Below are positions 10,934 through 23,474 of a stretch of DNA of 64,000 nt, one piece after another (the stretch's first letter is position 1; each line of letters opens with the position of its first letter). The position numbers were made by a program, and so were the translations under genes. Source of the DNA: Pollenia angustigena. Lineage: Eukaryota; Arthropoda; Insecta; Diptera; Polleniidae. The DNA lies in contig OV884056.1 of the NCBI GenBank assembly GCA_930367215.1, positions 93,073,285 to 93,137,284 of the forward strand, read 5' to 3'. Below the pieces are notes generated by a model that did no database searches, had not been told where the DNA came from, and was given only the letters and a program-made list of their open reading frames with translations.

Positions 10934-11205
10934 TAGTATAACAGACATTATCAAAATTAAAAAAAAAACAATAAAACAATTTAAGCGGCAAATCATGTAT
11001 GTGTTAAAATAATGCAATGAAAATCAGGGCATTTTATGACAGAGAGGCAATTGTAGTTTTCTGCTCATATCTCAGTCATTTATACCGATCTTGCTGTATT
11101 TCAATATCAAAATATTACGGAACGTTAAAGACAGAAATAGATAGAAACCTAGTTCTCACCAAATCGGGGGTCTTTGGAAAACCCATTTCCATAGACAGAC
11201 GTTAA

Positions 11206-11312
11206 GACGGACCCAAATAATAAAAACTTTATAGGGCTTAAGATCAATATTGTAGAAATTGCAAACGGAATGACGAATTCGTTTATAGTCTTTCCACCTC
11301 TAGGGATGGGTA
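11206..11312 (-). repeat. End fragment of the CATTCCGTTTG repeat family
   Basis: On the - strand it matches the copies at 15.3, 15.7 and 16.9 kb: GAATTCGTCATTCCGTTTGC then AATTTCTACAATATTGATCT and a CCTATAAAG block. Confidence 0.55.
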
Positions 11313-11879
11313 TAAAATGAACCATAAAAAGTACTTTTTCCTAAAATACTTTAAAATTTTTTTTCAAAACTATTTTAACGAACATTATTAAAAAATCTTG
11401 TTATTACATTCTGATAAAAAAATAAAAACTCAGCCATGTTCTGACAATTGCACGATTTGAAATCGCAAAACGCCAGATTTATTTTATGGTGCTCTGAAAC
11501 TCGTGCGTTTTGCTTGCGATCTGCCATAGTTTCTTTATGTTTCCATAAGCATTCTTTTGAGGTTAGAAGTCACCAAATTTCTTGCGATTGCGATTTACAG
11601 TAAACGTATTATGCAATTTCATGTCAAATCGCCAATGTTTAGCGTTTTGCGATTGTCAGAACATGCCCGTATTTCAGTCAAAATTTTTTTTATTGCATTG
11701 TATATCAAAAAAATTTAAAGGGCACTTTTAACAAAAAAGTACATTAAATAGTACTTTTTATAAAATGGAACTTTAAAAATAAAGTTAATTTAAAAAAAAA
11801 ACATCTTAAATGCACAGAAGGTTTTTTCACTAACATGAAATCAAATAATGCCCAACCAAACAACCTTTTTAAATAGTTA

Positions 11880-12207
11880 CCCTGCAAATAATACGACTAG
11901 TCCATACAGGTATGTAAAATGTAAAGGGACTAAGACTAGTTCAAAGGTAACCCAAATGTCTTGCAAAAAACCTGGTCTATTACGTCATTACGATGTTCTA
12001 GGGCTGGATCATATACAAAGGAGTAGTCTTAAGATTACTCCATGGTATACTCCAGAGGATTAGTTTTGAAATCGTTTAAAAACGAAAACATGCCCTTTAA
12101 AACAAAGACAAACAATGACATGGTCCATGCTTGCATTACATTGGACCATGTTCTAAGTAGTCCATTTTATCTAAAATGGATCAAGTAGTCCAATATTATT
12201 TGCAGGG
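11880..12207. mobile_element. CCCTGCAAATAATA element, copy 1
   Basis: Begins CCCTGCAAATAATACGACTA and ends with inverted ATATTATTTGCAGGG. A second copy in the opposite orientation lies at 13442-13815; they share ATGGACCATGT-like and TACTCCATGGTATA blocks. No transposase. The reading frame at 11848-12063 is formed by this element. Confidence 0.65.
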
Positions 12208-13441
12208 CATTTTCATAAAAATTTACAAATTTGTAAACAAAGTACATTTTCCTCTCTGAACTGTCCACATTTATTTAAAGTGTATTTGTTCCAACCGAAA
12301 TCAGAAACAGTCCAATGTATATTTATAATAATCTTGGTAAAAAAAAAGTATTAATTTTAATTATTAATTGTTAAAAATTATTTTTTTAAATTTCTTTACT
12401 AACGAATTAAACTGTGTTCAAAGAAATTTTATTTCTATAAAAACTACAAGAAAAAAAATCAAAAAAAAAAATTAAAATTTTTAGTTATTTAAGAAAAAAA
12501 AATCTGACAATTAAAAGTATTTAATTTTTTATAATATTTATGTAATTTAAAAGAAAATAGTCATTAATGTAAAAAACCATTTAACTCTGTTGGTTTATAG
12601 AAAAAATTTCAAAACAATTCTAAAAAAAAAGTTTGAAAATAGTAAATTATTTATAGGAAAGATAAAAAAAAAATTCTGAACAACTGCCATATCAAAGAAA
12701 AGTACAATTTACTATAATTTTTATAGCAAGCCACTTCCCCGAAACAAAAAAAAATGCCTTAAACGCTTCTTGGCTTCATTATTCAATAAAAATAGGAAAA
12801 AAACGCCAACACGCACACACAATCAAACTCATTACGAAAACGCTTAAAACTCAAACACTTTTACTGTCTTGAAAATTACAAAAAAAAAACACCCGAATAA
12901 TTTGTTATATTAACATTTAATCTCAAAAACAAAACCATAATAATAATCTCCTAATCTTAGAAAACAAACTGAAAATCTCATTTCGAATTACATATTTTAT
13001 ATTTCTATTTTCATTCTTTATAATACTCAACTGACCACAATTAAGCTTTAAAAAAAAAAAACTTTTCTAGCTGCCCCCTTTTTTTGAAAAATAGATCAAA
13101 ATCAATTTTCTTACTCCCACTTTGAAAACTCAATTCCAGCTCTAACCTTGTAAGCGTTAACTACTCCCCTTCTAATTTCATTTTTCAAAAACTCTGTAGT
13201 CAAGTTAATTTTAAGAATTTGTAAAATGTGTAATGTTTATGTAATATTATTTATCTTTTAGTTTAATTATAATTATACACAATGTAAATTTGAATAAACT
13301 TTTTTAATGTTATGTTAATAAATAATTTAAAAAAAAAACGCCATTAAAAAAATAAAAACTTAATAATCAAACTCTTCTTGAATTTGCGAAAATCTGTTTT
13401 GTTTATCATTATTTCAATAAACTACTGCATGTCACCTTATT
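12208..13441. other. Very AT-rich spacer
   Basis: Long A and T runs, no exon or repeat with clear ends. Several AATAAA hexamers occur by composition alone. Confidence 0.4.
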
Positions 13442-13815
13442 CCCTGCAAATAATATTGGACCACCTGATCCATTTTGATAAAATGGACTACTCCATGGAC
13501 TGGTCCGATGTAATGCAAGCATGGACCATGTCATTGTTAAAAAGTATTTGTAGTGAGACAACATGTCTTCTTTTTTTAACGTCGTGCTTTCGTTTTTAAA
13601 CAACTTCAAAACTAATTATCTTGTGTATACCATGGAGTAGTTTTAAAACTACTCCTTAGTAGTCCAAAAGTGGGTTATATGGTCCTCCCCTAAGACATCG
13701 TAATGTTAAATAGACCATGTTTTTTCCATACGTTTGGGCTACTTTTGGACTAGGCCTGGTCCCTTGTGTGTTATTCTTTACACGCGTGTTTCGACTGGTC
13801 CTATTATTTGCAGGG
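13442..13815. mobile_element. CCCTGCAAATAATA element, copy 2 (inverted relative to copy 1)
   Basis: Begins CCCTGCAAATAATATTGGAC and ends CCTATTATTTGCAGGG, flanked by TT on both sides. The interior is colinear with the reverse complement of 11880-12207. Confidence 0.65.
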
Positions 13816-13999
13816 TTAAAACTCTCACACACACCTACAACAACATAAAGTTCCTCAGCATACACTCATCCACATAAGTATATGCGCGCTATCTTTTATT
13901 ACACTGGTTTACAGCCAAAAAATACCAAGAACGCCACATGTCTAGATAAGTTAATTGGGACCTCCTGAACAAGAAAAACGCTGTAATTTTTTTTTTTTC

Positions 14000-14530
14000 T
14001 AAGTGCCGTTTTTAAGATAATAATGGCATATCATTGGAAAGGTAATTGAATGCCTTTTCCGTCGATAAGCTGCAAATTTTTATCTGATAAGAAATGGCAC
14101 CTCAAAAAAAAATTTTCCTATTTTTACGTTTGTTTCAAAATTGTTCATTTTTATTTCGTTTTTATTCTACGATATAGTAAAGATCTGGAATGTTTTATTC
14201 TTTTACCAAATAGCTTATTTAATTACCAACATTTTAAGCGTAATTTGAAAAAAATCGGATGAAAAATAAAGTTTTTATTAAGGATTTTGTGGAACGACAA
14301 TATTTTCATTTTCATTGCTCACACACTATATTTGGCGTAAATTCAAAAAAATTTAAATTAAAATGACGAGCGACTTGAACTTTTGCGTTTTTTTTCGGAT
14401 GGATCTTCGCGAATGAGGAACGAAAAATAGTCCGCCATAATTTCTTCATCCCACCAGCCTTTGTAACGTCTCTCGATTCATTTCCTGGTGAAATTCAATT
14501 ACCTTTCCAACGATATGCCATTTATCTCGT
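14000..14530. repeat. Inverted-repeat element around ATGGCATATC blocks
   Basis: ATGGCATATCATTGGAAAGG at about 14025 reappears inverted near 14498-14522, each followed by GTAATTGAAT. This suggests a decayed element of about 500-600 bp. Ends are not clear. Confidence 0.4.
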
Positions 14531-15309
14531 GCAGACTTTTCGGTTGGGCTCCATAACGGTTTGAATGGGACCATACACCGAAAAACACAAAAGCACCGTT
14601 ATCTAAAAAACATTTTATTTTTATGGAACACAATGGAAGCGGAAACCGCAAGGCGAATTCATATGAGTAGTCCACTTGCAAATACCGCCAAGTTAAAAAA
14701 AATAAAAATTGTGTAAAAGACGCAATTTTAGTTTTTAAATGCCTTTCTAAAAGCCCAAATACACTGATCGAAATACTTTTCAAACATTGTGGCAATAATA
14801 GTGAAAATGTGTTTGTATGTGTCACACGATGCTCGATGGAAAATCGAAAAATTTAGATATGACGTCGAATATTACGTCCAGCACACGTACACGATGAATT
14901 CGCCCGCTGGACAAGCGTTTGAAAAGTGTATTTGGCCCTTAAGTCATTATCAATCTCGGTCAAAACTTGGTAAGTAACGCACAACATTAATAATAAGAGA
15001 TACTTATACTTATGGTACATATATGTGTTTTGACAATACGTTATGATACACTCTTGCACGTCCTTAGAATATGTATATCAAATAAAATAGAGGTCCTTAA
15101 TTGCTTTCTTGTGGGGCTATAAATCGATTAGGGTGAAGATAAAAATCTCCTACATCAAAAATAATTGGCAGATGAGTGCTGGTTAGCTTTGCGACAGAAT
15201 AGAGGCAAAGGACATATTGAGAAAATCAAATTTCTATAATGTGCAGTTTTTCGTTGGGAAAAAAGATAATCGTATAATGAGTTAACGGCCATATGTATGT
15301 ATTTTTTCG

Positions 15310-17040
15310 ATTATTTTTATACCCTTCACCACAGGTGGAAAAGGGTATATATAAGTTTGTCATTCCGTTTGTAATTTCTACAATATTGATCTTAGACCCT
15401 ATAAAGTATATATATTCTGGGTCCTTATGAGGAGAGAAGTTGATTTAACGATATCCGGAAATTTTAAATAGAAAATATTTTCTGAAAAACTCGGGAAAAT
15501 CGGTTCAGATACGAAAAAGTTATGACCAAAATATTAATTTTTTTTTGAAAAATACTTATTTTCAGGAACCATAGATCTTCCCGAGTCCACGGTTTATAGC
15601 CAAAATAACTGGCAAATTTCTTCTTTAACACGTCGGTATATAAATCTGTCAAATCGGTTAAGAAATAGCAGAGTTATGACCAAAACACTGAAATCCCAAA
15701 AATTACTCTTTTTATACCCTTCACCACAGGTGGAAAAGGGTATATATAAGTTTGTCATTCCGTTTGTAATTTCTGCAATATTGATCTAAGACCCTATAAA
15801 GTATATATATTTTGGGTCCTTATGAGGAGAGAACTTGATTTAACCATGTCCGTCCGTCCGTCCATCTGTCCGTCCGTCCGTCTGTCCGTCTTACGTTTGA
15901 TATGTGTTTTCCGGAGACTCCAGACATGATAGCGGCTAGGTTGTTTTACATTTATGTCACGTATAGTCCACCATTTCGTGCTATTGAAATTCAGCAAGAT
16001 CGGTCCACAAATGGCTGAGATATGATCAAAAAACCACGACTGCCTCTAATTTTTTCCAAAAATCCCTTGTTGTTGTATTTTTATTGCTTTTTTCTGTATA
16101 TCTGGAGAACGGCAAAAGCCAAAGTATCCAAATTGGGTACACACATTTAGGTTGTCAATACACACCACCCTACAAAATGTGGGCGGGATTGGAGAAGTGG
16201 GCGTGGTACCTCCCGTGAAAAAAATTAAAAATTGTATAAAAACCTAAATTTTAGGGCTGTCATATGCAGGGTTTAAAAGCACCCATCAGCTGGCTGCTTT
16301 TTATTTTTGCTTTTGCCACTGCTTTTGAAATTTTTAATTTTTTTTCCAATAGCCAATGTTTTGTTTTTCGTTTGTGCAAAAAAGCAAATCTCCTATTTTG
16401 AATATTTTTATTTTTTGCTTTTTGAGTTCCATCAAATAAGAAATTTTTGCTATTGTTAAAAAAGCTCCAACTATTGCTTTTTTAACAATAGCAAAAAGCA
16501 GTGTCCATTAAAAGGTTACTTTTCAAAAACAGTGTGTTTATTTTGCTGCTGCTTTTGAAAAGTGTGGGCTTTTTTAGCAGTGGAACTTGTCGGCTTTTTA
16601 TTTTTGATTTTTTTTTAATAGGAAAAAGGCAAAATTTGGCTGCTTTTGCTAATATGGCGATAGCATTTTAAACCCTGGTCATATGTCCTATGGATATGAC
16701 TTATATACCAAAATATCGGAAATTTTTAGTGGAACATATTTTATAAAAAACTCGGGAAAATCGGTTCAGATACAAAAAAATTATGACCAAAAGTAAATGG
16801 TTAATTTCTTCTTAAACACGTCGGTATATAAATCTATCAAATCGGTTAAAAAATGGCTGATTTATAATCAAAATACTGAAATCCCAAAAATTACTCTTTT
16901 AATACCCTTCACCTCAGGTGGAAAAGGGTATATATAAGTTTGTCATTCCGTTTGTAAATTCTGCAATATTGATCTAAGACCCTATAAAGTATATATATTC
17001 GGGGTCCTTATGAGGAGAGAACTTGCTTTAACCATATGAT
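15310..17040 (+). repeat. Three direct copies of the CATTCCGTTTG repeat family, one split by an hAT-like element
   Basis: ACCCTTCACC(A/T)CAGGTGG followed by GAAAAGGGTATATATAAG and TTTGTCATTCCGTTTGTAA starts at about 15318, 15714 and 16903. The second copy contains a TCCG/TCTG tandem run at 15847-15892 and is interrupted at 16267-16677. Diverged relatives are at 11206-11312 (-) and 49336-50205. Class unknown. Confidence 0.65.
16267..16677. mobile_element. hAT-like MITE, 8-bp target duplication GTCATATG
   Basis: Begins CAGGGTTTAAAAGC and ends GCATTTTAAACCCTG; both flanks carry GTCATATG (16259-16266, 16678-16685). The interior is rich in GCTTTT/AAAAGC words in both orientations. Confidence 0.82.
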
Positions 17041-17289
17041 GTCCCTCTACCCCTGCAGAGACTTAAGTTTTTTTTTTTTGTGTATTTTTATGAACATAAA
17101 CAAAAATCCCATTTTTCTCCAAACATTTGGACCTGCAATTTTATCTTTACTTTTCCACAGTTGGAAATCACTACTAATACATTGTCTTATATCTGTTTTA
17201 ACATTATTAATCAATTTCAAGTGCCACCAGGTGCCACCTATCAATTTGTTGCATTACACAGTACAACATTTTTCAGCTGATTGATTCGG

Positions 17290-18052
17290 GACTCAATTCT
17301 GATAAGGCTCTTTTGTTTAACATAACTCGAGAACCACTAGTCGGATTTTGCTGAAAAAAATTAAAAAAAATCAAGAATTACAATTACTTTCATCTGTTTA
17401 TATAACATTTTGCTACATAAGCAACAGTTTCGCAGTTATAAATAAATGTATGAAGAAAAAAAATATTTTTTGCCCAAAAAATTTAAATTTTTGATTTTTA
17501 ATTCATAAAAAATCCAAAACAGTAAATAAAAGTTCCTATTACTTTCACGTAAAGTCTCATAACCTATGAAATAAATGAGACATAAATCATGAAAATCGAT
17601 GAACGCGTTTCGCTTTTATTTACAATTAAGTGAAGGTATGCATTTCAAAAATTTGCTCGAGATATGCACAAAATTCTTTGCAAAAACATTTATGACTTTT
17701 TTTATGATTCTTAGAATTAAAAAAAAAAAAAATAAAAACAAAAGGTTATTTGATTTTTATGATTGCGGTAGCAAAGTAATAAGCGGTAATAAATGTGCGT
17801 GGACATTTGAAAGGAAAACAGGGAAGTGCACTTTTTTAATTATTTGGGGTTTTCCGTTGGCTACCTGTATGATTTTTTTTACAGAAATTTCACCCACATC
17901 TATTAGTGCTCATGCTTTGGAACGTACCTGTCAGTAAAATATTGAAAAATACGTAGTATTTATAGGTGTTCATTTATCGATTTTTGTCATTCAACAAGTG
18001 CTGACGAACGCGAAAAGTACAACCGATTTTTCTCCGTTTTTACTTTTTTTTT
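17290..18052. other. AT-rich spacer without recognised gene
   Basis: The 112-codon frame at 17599-17937 is low-complexity and lacks splice or domain support. Nothing else recognised. Confidence 0.4.
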
Positions 18053-18206
18053 TACTACTTGCTACTTGACGTCAGCGGTAAGGTCGGGGTAAGGAAAAAA
18101 AATTTGTACATACTTTGTTATTCTCGGCAAGTTAGTTTCGCAAGCTACTACAAATTTTTTTCCTTAACCCGACCTTACCGCTGACGTCCACAAGTAACTT
18201 GCCGAG
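18053..18206. mobile_element. Fold-back MITE with GACGTCAGCGGTAAGGTCGG arms
   Basis: The arm starting at 18068 (GACGTCAGCGGTAAGGTCGG) returns inverted at 18151-18188, giving a hairpin of nearly 40 paired bases per arm. The flanking ACTTG and CAAGTAACTTG may extend it. Target duplication not resolved. Confidence 0.6.
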
Positions 18207-18209
18207 TGT

Positions 18210-19454
18210 GAAAGGGGTCTTACTTTCCCTTTTAAGATTGTTTCGGCAAAATCTGTAGTTTCGAATCAATAATCAATCGCCATGTAGTGCAAAGTTTGCG
18301 TATCAGTTAGTGTTAGTATAAAGCGTAATATGAACAAGGAATTTAAAACTTATTCACCTTACACACTATTTTTAATTAAAAAGAATCATTGTTCTCCTCT
18401 AAAATAGGAGTTCCCACAGAAATTTGAAGCTAAGATATTTCGCATTTGCTCTTTCCCAAGACCATTTGCACTAAATACTGAACTACGTTAATGAGTGAAA
18501 TTTCGAATGGCTTCATCACGTAAGATTTAGCTCCCCCGGTAGATTTTAAAGAAATGGCTTGATGGTAAAAGATTGGCCAATAAAAAAGAGGTTGAGTTTG
18601 TGCGGTAAATGGCTATTTTTCGGAGCTTTGCAGTTCTAACTTCAAAGAGAATATCGAAGCTTTTGAATATTGGTGGGAAAAGTTTATCGAACTAAAAGAA
18701 GTTTAAATTAAGAAATAAAGAAAAATGTTACCAAATTGTTCATGCTTTCTTTGTTACGTCGCACACAGGGACAAATTGGGAATTTAGTGCGTCAAAATTA
18801 TTTACTTCATATGGATTCAATAAATTTTAATAAAACTAGGTAACTCAAGGTTTTAAGGGTCGCTGATTACGAATCTGATGTCAGTTATTAAAAATTCAAA
18901 ATGGCGGACGATTTTAAAAAAATTAATCGAAATCGCTTAAATTTATTACACGGGATTTTTGATGTCAGCTTTAAAAAACTAAAAATTCAAATTCCAAAAC
19001 TTTAGGCCTAATTAAAAACTTAAAAGGAGAATACTTATAAAAAGCGGAATTAACAATAATATTTTTTGAAAGTTTTTATTTAAATTTGATCGACTGGTGA
19101 TGATACTCTACTTAAAATAATATGAATTATAAGTAATTAAGAAGACGGCACTGAATAAAAAATGTTGCTATTGCGGTTATGTTAGTTACAATTTAGTTAC
19201 GGGATTCCCCTTTTTTATTTCTTCGTAGCAGTTTAACTATACATCAGTGGTGAGCACAAGTATTTTGTGAGGAGACTGCACAGAATGTAAAATTTAGCGA
19301 CTTAAAAAAATTGTCATTTGCATGTGGGATTTTCAGAATTAGGTGTACTACCTAAGAAAAATAGGCTATATTTCCTGAAAGTGGAAAGAGGTGGACCTCC
19401 ACTTGACTTTTTTACACTTACTAGCGGTTTTTTTTTTTAACTTATAAGGAAAAG
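18210..19454. other. Spacer without recognised gene
   Basis: No exon, element end or tandem repeat that I can support. Confidence 0.35.
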
Positions 19455-19463
19455 TCGTGGAAC

Positions 19464-20598
19464 GGCGGTATTAACTAAGTCCCCAATGACTAACTCCCGC
19501 AAACCAAAATGAACTAAGTCCCCAAATTTGGGGACGTCGTTCTTTTATGGAAAAAACCGAAAGAGCCAATATGAACTAAGCCCCCAAACAGGTGAACCAA
19601 GTCCCTAAACAGGAATGAACTAAGACCCCAATTTCACCAAATTTCCACAAGAGTGAAAAAAGTCCTCCAATGAAAGTAAACTAAGTTCCCAAATCAAAAA
19701 TATATAGAAATTGTTGTGGGCCTCCATGGTATAACAAAGACAGGCTTCGCTAACTAAAGCTTCTCTGTATAGCCGGCCTTCGGCCGGGCGCAAGGTATTT
19801 CTCCTCTATGGTATAACAAAGACCGGCTTCGCTAACTAAAGCTTCTCTGTATAGCCGGCCTTCGGCCGGACGCAAGAATTTTCTCCTCTATGGTATAACA
19901 AAGACCGGCTTCGCTAACTAAAGCTTCTCTGTATAGCAGGCCTTCGGCCGGGCGCAAGGATTTTCTCCTCTATGGTATAACAAAGACCGGCTTCGCTAAC
20001 TTAAGCTTCTTTGTATAGCCGGCCTTCGGCCGGGCGCAAGGATTTTCTCCTCCATGGTATAACAAAGACCGGCTTCGCTAACTAAAGCTTCTCTGTATAG
20101 GCGGCCTTCGGCCGGGCGCAAGGATTTTCTCCTCTATGGTATAGCAATGACCAGCTTCGCTACCTAAAGCTTCTCTGAATCCTTGCGCCCGGCCCGAAGG
20201 CCAGCTATACATAGAAGCTTTAGTTAGCGAAGCCACTCTTTGTTATACCATGGAGGAGAAAATCCTAGCGTCCGGCCGAAGGCCGGCTATACAGAGAAGC
20301 TTTAGTTAGCGAAGCCGGTCTTTGTTATACCATAGAGGAGAAAATCCTTGCGCCCGGCTATACAGAGATTTTAGTTAGCGAAGCCGCAAGAGTGATAAAA
20401 GACCTCTAATGAAAGTGAACTAAGTCCTCAAAAAATAATTTAGGGGTTTAGTTCATTTTATTTTTTGGGGACTTCGTTCATATATACTAACTCCCCAAAA
20501 AATAAAATGAACGACGTCCCCAAAAACGTGAACGAAGTCCCCAAATATCGTTGTTGTGTTTGGGGAGTTAGTTCATTGGGGACTTAGTTCATACCGCC
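19464..20598. mobile_element. Novel non-autonomous DNA element with 9-bp target duplication and 82-bp internal satellite
   Basis: Ends GGCGGTATTAACTAAGTCCC and its inverted partner (right end read backwards GGCGGTATGAACTAAGTCCC) extend for about 75 bp. Flanks carry the 9-bp direct repeat TCGTGGAAC (19455-19463, 20599-20607). About a dozen subterminal words of the type GAACTAAGTCCCCAAA follow in both orientations. The core holds six direct 82-bp units (starts of GGCTTC at 19743, 19825, 19907, 19989, 20071; variant at 20153) then three inverted units (about 20181-20396). 9-bp duplications suggest a Mutator-like element; that is inference. No ORF. Confidence 0.8.
19721..20396. repeat. 82-bp minisatellite, six direct and three inverted units
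   Basis: Unit landmarks are GGCTTCGCTAACTAAAGC, TTCTCTGTATAG, the hairpin GCCGGCCTTCGGCCGG and GCGCAAGGATTTTCTCC, then ATGGTATAACAAAGACC. Spacing is exactly 82 bases for five steps. Orientation flips at about 20177. It is much more GC-rich than its surroundings. Confidence 0.85.
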
Positions 20599-20607
20599 TC
20601 GTGGAAC

Positions 20608-21778
20608 TGTTTGGAACTTTTTTTGTAGCTGTAGCTGAAGTAAATTTTTCAATATATTTTATAATAAAAACAGTGCACTATACCTACACTACATCTAATT
20701 GTTATTTTAATAATAACTGCAAATTAAATTAGATACCTGATGCTTAAAAATATATTTAAACAACTTTTAACTGTAAATTTACAAAAAATTGTCGAGTGTA
20801 GCAACAGTAAACGCTATAGATGCAACTGACAGGTATAAGTGCGTGTAACAGATAATAAAACTTTTCACGCACGTACAGACTAGTGTGATACGTTAAAAAA
20901 ATAAATATTTATAGGTTGATTACGTACTGGTTATCGAACATACATATTAAGTGCAATAGTTGTCAAATTTAACAAAATAAAAAAATTTAATTTTTGTCAT
21001 CATAATTCGGTTATTTGTCCCTGTGTGCGTCGGCTTAATTTGGGACTGCCTTCGTATAATTGACAAAACTTTCGACAAAAACTGTTTCCTATTTTATAAA
21101 TTATAGCTTTGATAAAGAGATAATTGTTTCGAAATAAATACCGAACATAGCAAACCCGAGCAGGAAAAAGAAGGTCGTAAAGATAACCTCCCACTTTTTT
21201 GTAGTATAGAAATACATATAAGTACTTATTTACATTTTACTTGACACGTCATTGAAGCAAGACTTTACTTTTCTGTTTTCTTTGAAGGGATTTCTCGTAA
21301 GATCTTCTCCATTCGAGAACTTGTGCAGGATTATCGAATGTTTACTTGATCTTTAAGAAAGGAAGTTTACTTGAATTAATTTAAAGCCCATTAAGATAAA
21401 TCAAAATGGAGCGAATATTGAATCTTTCAAAAAGTCTATATAAAAATAGAGATCTTGTCTTTTCCTTACTGAAAATGTACACTATTTTAGAAATATCATA
21501 ATAAGATTATAGTTTTTCATAGCTGAGTTGGATTATTTCCGAATCTTTGCTGGACCATTTAAAAGAAGCAAAAATCGAGTTAATATTTTTAAAGAAACTC
21601 CAATTGTCTTCCAAAGTCATTTTCGAGTTTCATTATTTCTAGTTTCTATGAGTATCAAATACGCATTTTCTGTTTTTGTCATCCCTGTTAGAGGAAGTAG
21701 CAAAGCTTAAAGAAAATCAATTTTCTTTCTACTTTCCCAAGAAGAAGAGAAATCTCGAATTATAAAATGGTTTATTTA
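20608..21778. other. AT-rich spacer without recognised gene
   Basis: Small frames (21000-21194 -, 21528-21710) have no support. No element ends resolved. Confidence 0.35.
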
Positions 21779-22006
21779 AGTTCCACTTTACACTATGAAC
21801 ATTTCTTGCCGGACAAGCAAACTTTGAAGGCGAGAGGCCGAAAAGGTAGACAGTTTTCGTTTCTCTTTCTTACTTTTCGTAGTTTTCATCTTTTTGCGTT
21901 AGAAGAAAATTTCTGCCTGACTTCTAATTTTTCATATGGAAAAGTTTTAGACAAGTAGAGAAAATTAAAAAATGTCCGGCAAGAACTGCCCCTAGTGTAA
22001 AATGGG
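21779..22006. mobile_element. TTGCCGGACA fold-back MITE, copy 1
   Basis: TTTACACTATGAACATTTCT followed by TGCCGGACA at about 21787 returns inverted as TGTCCGGCAAGAACTG and CTAGTGTAAAATGGGAC at 21973-22006. The same family is at 30627-30778. Confidence 0.6.
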
Positions 22007-22011
22007 ACTAA

Positions 22012-22215
22012 CACTTAATTTACATGATTAATTTTATGACGTCCAATTTTAGACGTCATTTTTTTGTTTGGAGCAAGCGGTGTAGCGAAGAAAGAGGGGT
22101 AGAAAAATAAACATGATATCAGTTTTCTCTTCCTCTTTCTTCTCTACACCGCTTGCTGCCAAACAAAAAATGACGTCTAAAATTGGACGTCATAAAATTC
22201 ATCATATAAATTGAG
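22012..22215. mobile_element. Fold-back MITE with ATGACGTCCAATTTTAGACG arms
   Basis: The left arm, from about 22018, runs through ATGACGTCCAATTTTAGACG, GTTTGG and CAAGCGGTGTAG. It returns almost perfectly inverted to 22205, giving roughly 90 paired bases per arm. It directly follows the element at 21779-22006. Confidence 0.65.
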
Positions 22216-22454
22216 TGTAAGTCTGAAAGATATTGCATTCTGTTTGATTCAAACTTTCTCTTCTAACTACTCTCTATAGCGTACAGTGATGTTAGATGTT
22301 TTTTTCGAATTATCGTCAAAATGTAAAAAAAAAATCGTCATAATCGTCATTAGTTTTGAAAAAAACCGTAAAAAATCGTTTTTTTATCAACACGGATTAA
22401 TTACTCTACAAATTACAAAACCGAAAAATAGAGAATTTTTAATACTTAAGACGA

Positions 22455-23361
22455 TTTGGTGCGGCTTTGATATTGCTCTCCGGATATTTTCGTCAAACAC
22501 TTCCTGTCATCCCCAAATCTTCTGCTGCGGATGAATTAAACGCGTGCCTGTAATCGTCGTCTTTGTGGAGGCGTGTCCAGAAGTTGCAATTGACCACAAA
22601 CATGAGAGTCGAGTTGCAGAACGACCCATCGGCTGCTAAATTCTCGGGACAACTGCTGAAGCTTGGCAACGGCCAAATTCCTGTTGATGTTTCGAATGGA
22701 TTGATATCGTTCAAGGAGGAACTCATCAGCAAAGTGTTCCCTGACATTGCACAAAATTACAAAAATCTCGATTGGTTTCGTGAACGGGCAATACTAGCAG
22801 CGAAAAATAAGAACGTCGATAGCTTAAACTTAATTATTCAAAATCAAATCGCAGGACAACTGCATACGTACAAATCTGTTGACTGCGTGACCGACGAAAA
22901 TGAATTTTTGAACCCGCTTGATGTACCAGGAACTCCCCCGCATAATTTACAGCTGAAGGTGGTATCGATCATACTCATGTTGCGGAATCTCAATCCTGCA
23001 AAATTGTGCAACGGTACGCGGTTGTCCGTCAAAAAGCTAATGGACAATGTGTTCAGGCGAAAATCATCAAGGGCAAATTCAAAGGAGAGGAAGTCCTTAT
23101 CCCACGAATTCCCATTATTCCAACTGACCTTCCATTCCAATTCAAGCGGATTCAGTTCCCCGTTCGATTGGCATTTGCAATGACAATCAATAAATCGCAA
23201 AGCCAATCGCTAGAAGTCTGTGGGATTAATCTCGAATTTCCATTTTTTCCGCACGGTCAGCTGTACGTTGCATGTTCGCTTGTTGGGAAACCGTCTTCGT
23301 TATTTGTTTTTGCGCCGGAAAACAAATCGAAAAACATTGTTCATCAAATCGCTCTCTACTG
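22455..23361 (+). pseudogene. Helitron Pif1-like helicase fragment, broken by a stop and a frameshift
   Basis: Starting near 22455 the frame reads FGAALILLSGYFRQTLPVIP, a helicase motif II/III region, then hits an in-frame TAA at 22550-22552 just after NACL. It resumes WRRVQKLQLTTNMRV, runs through WFRERAILAAKNK, LKVVSIILMLRNLNPAKLCN and GTRLSVKKLMDNV, then shifts frame near 23050. It continues GEEVLIPRIPIIPTDLPFQF, FAMTINKSQSQSLEVCG and HGQLYVACSLVGKPSSLFV to a stop at 23360-23362. The last two match the C-terminal helicase motifs of Helitron RepHel proteins. Non-functional. Confidence 0.85.
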
Positions 23362-23474
23362 ATTCCATTCAAATTAATCACATTGAAAATTTAAATATTT
23401 GTGTTGTATTATTACTCTTAAGTTAGTCTAAAGGCTTAAAATTGGGACGAGGCGAAGTTCGTCGGGTCCGCTAG
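22455..23474 (+). mobile_element. Helitron 3' remnant with terminal hairpin and CTAG end
   Basis: The 3' end GACGAGGCGAAGTTCGTC then GGGTCCGCTAG|T (to 23474) fits the Helitron signature: a short hairpin before CTRR, inserted before T. Upstream is decayed Pif1-type helicase coding sequence. The 5' end with Rep domain is missing. Confidence 0.8.

Noticed and set aside
17599..17937. 112-codon ORF
   Set aside because: Low-complexity, Lys/Phe-rich, no splice signals, no recognisable domain.
19721..20396. CRISPR-like array
   Set aside because: Units are contiguous 82-bp tandem copies without variable spacers, lie inside a transposon and flip orientation.
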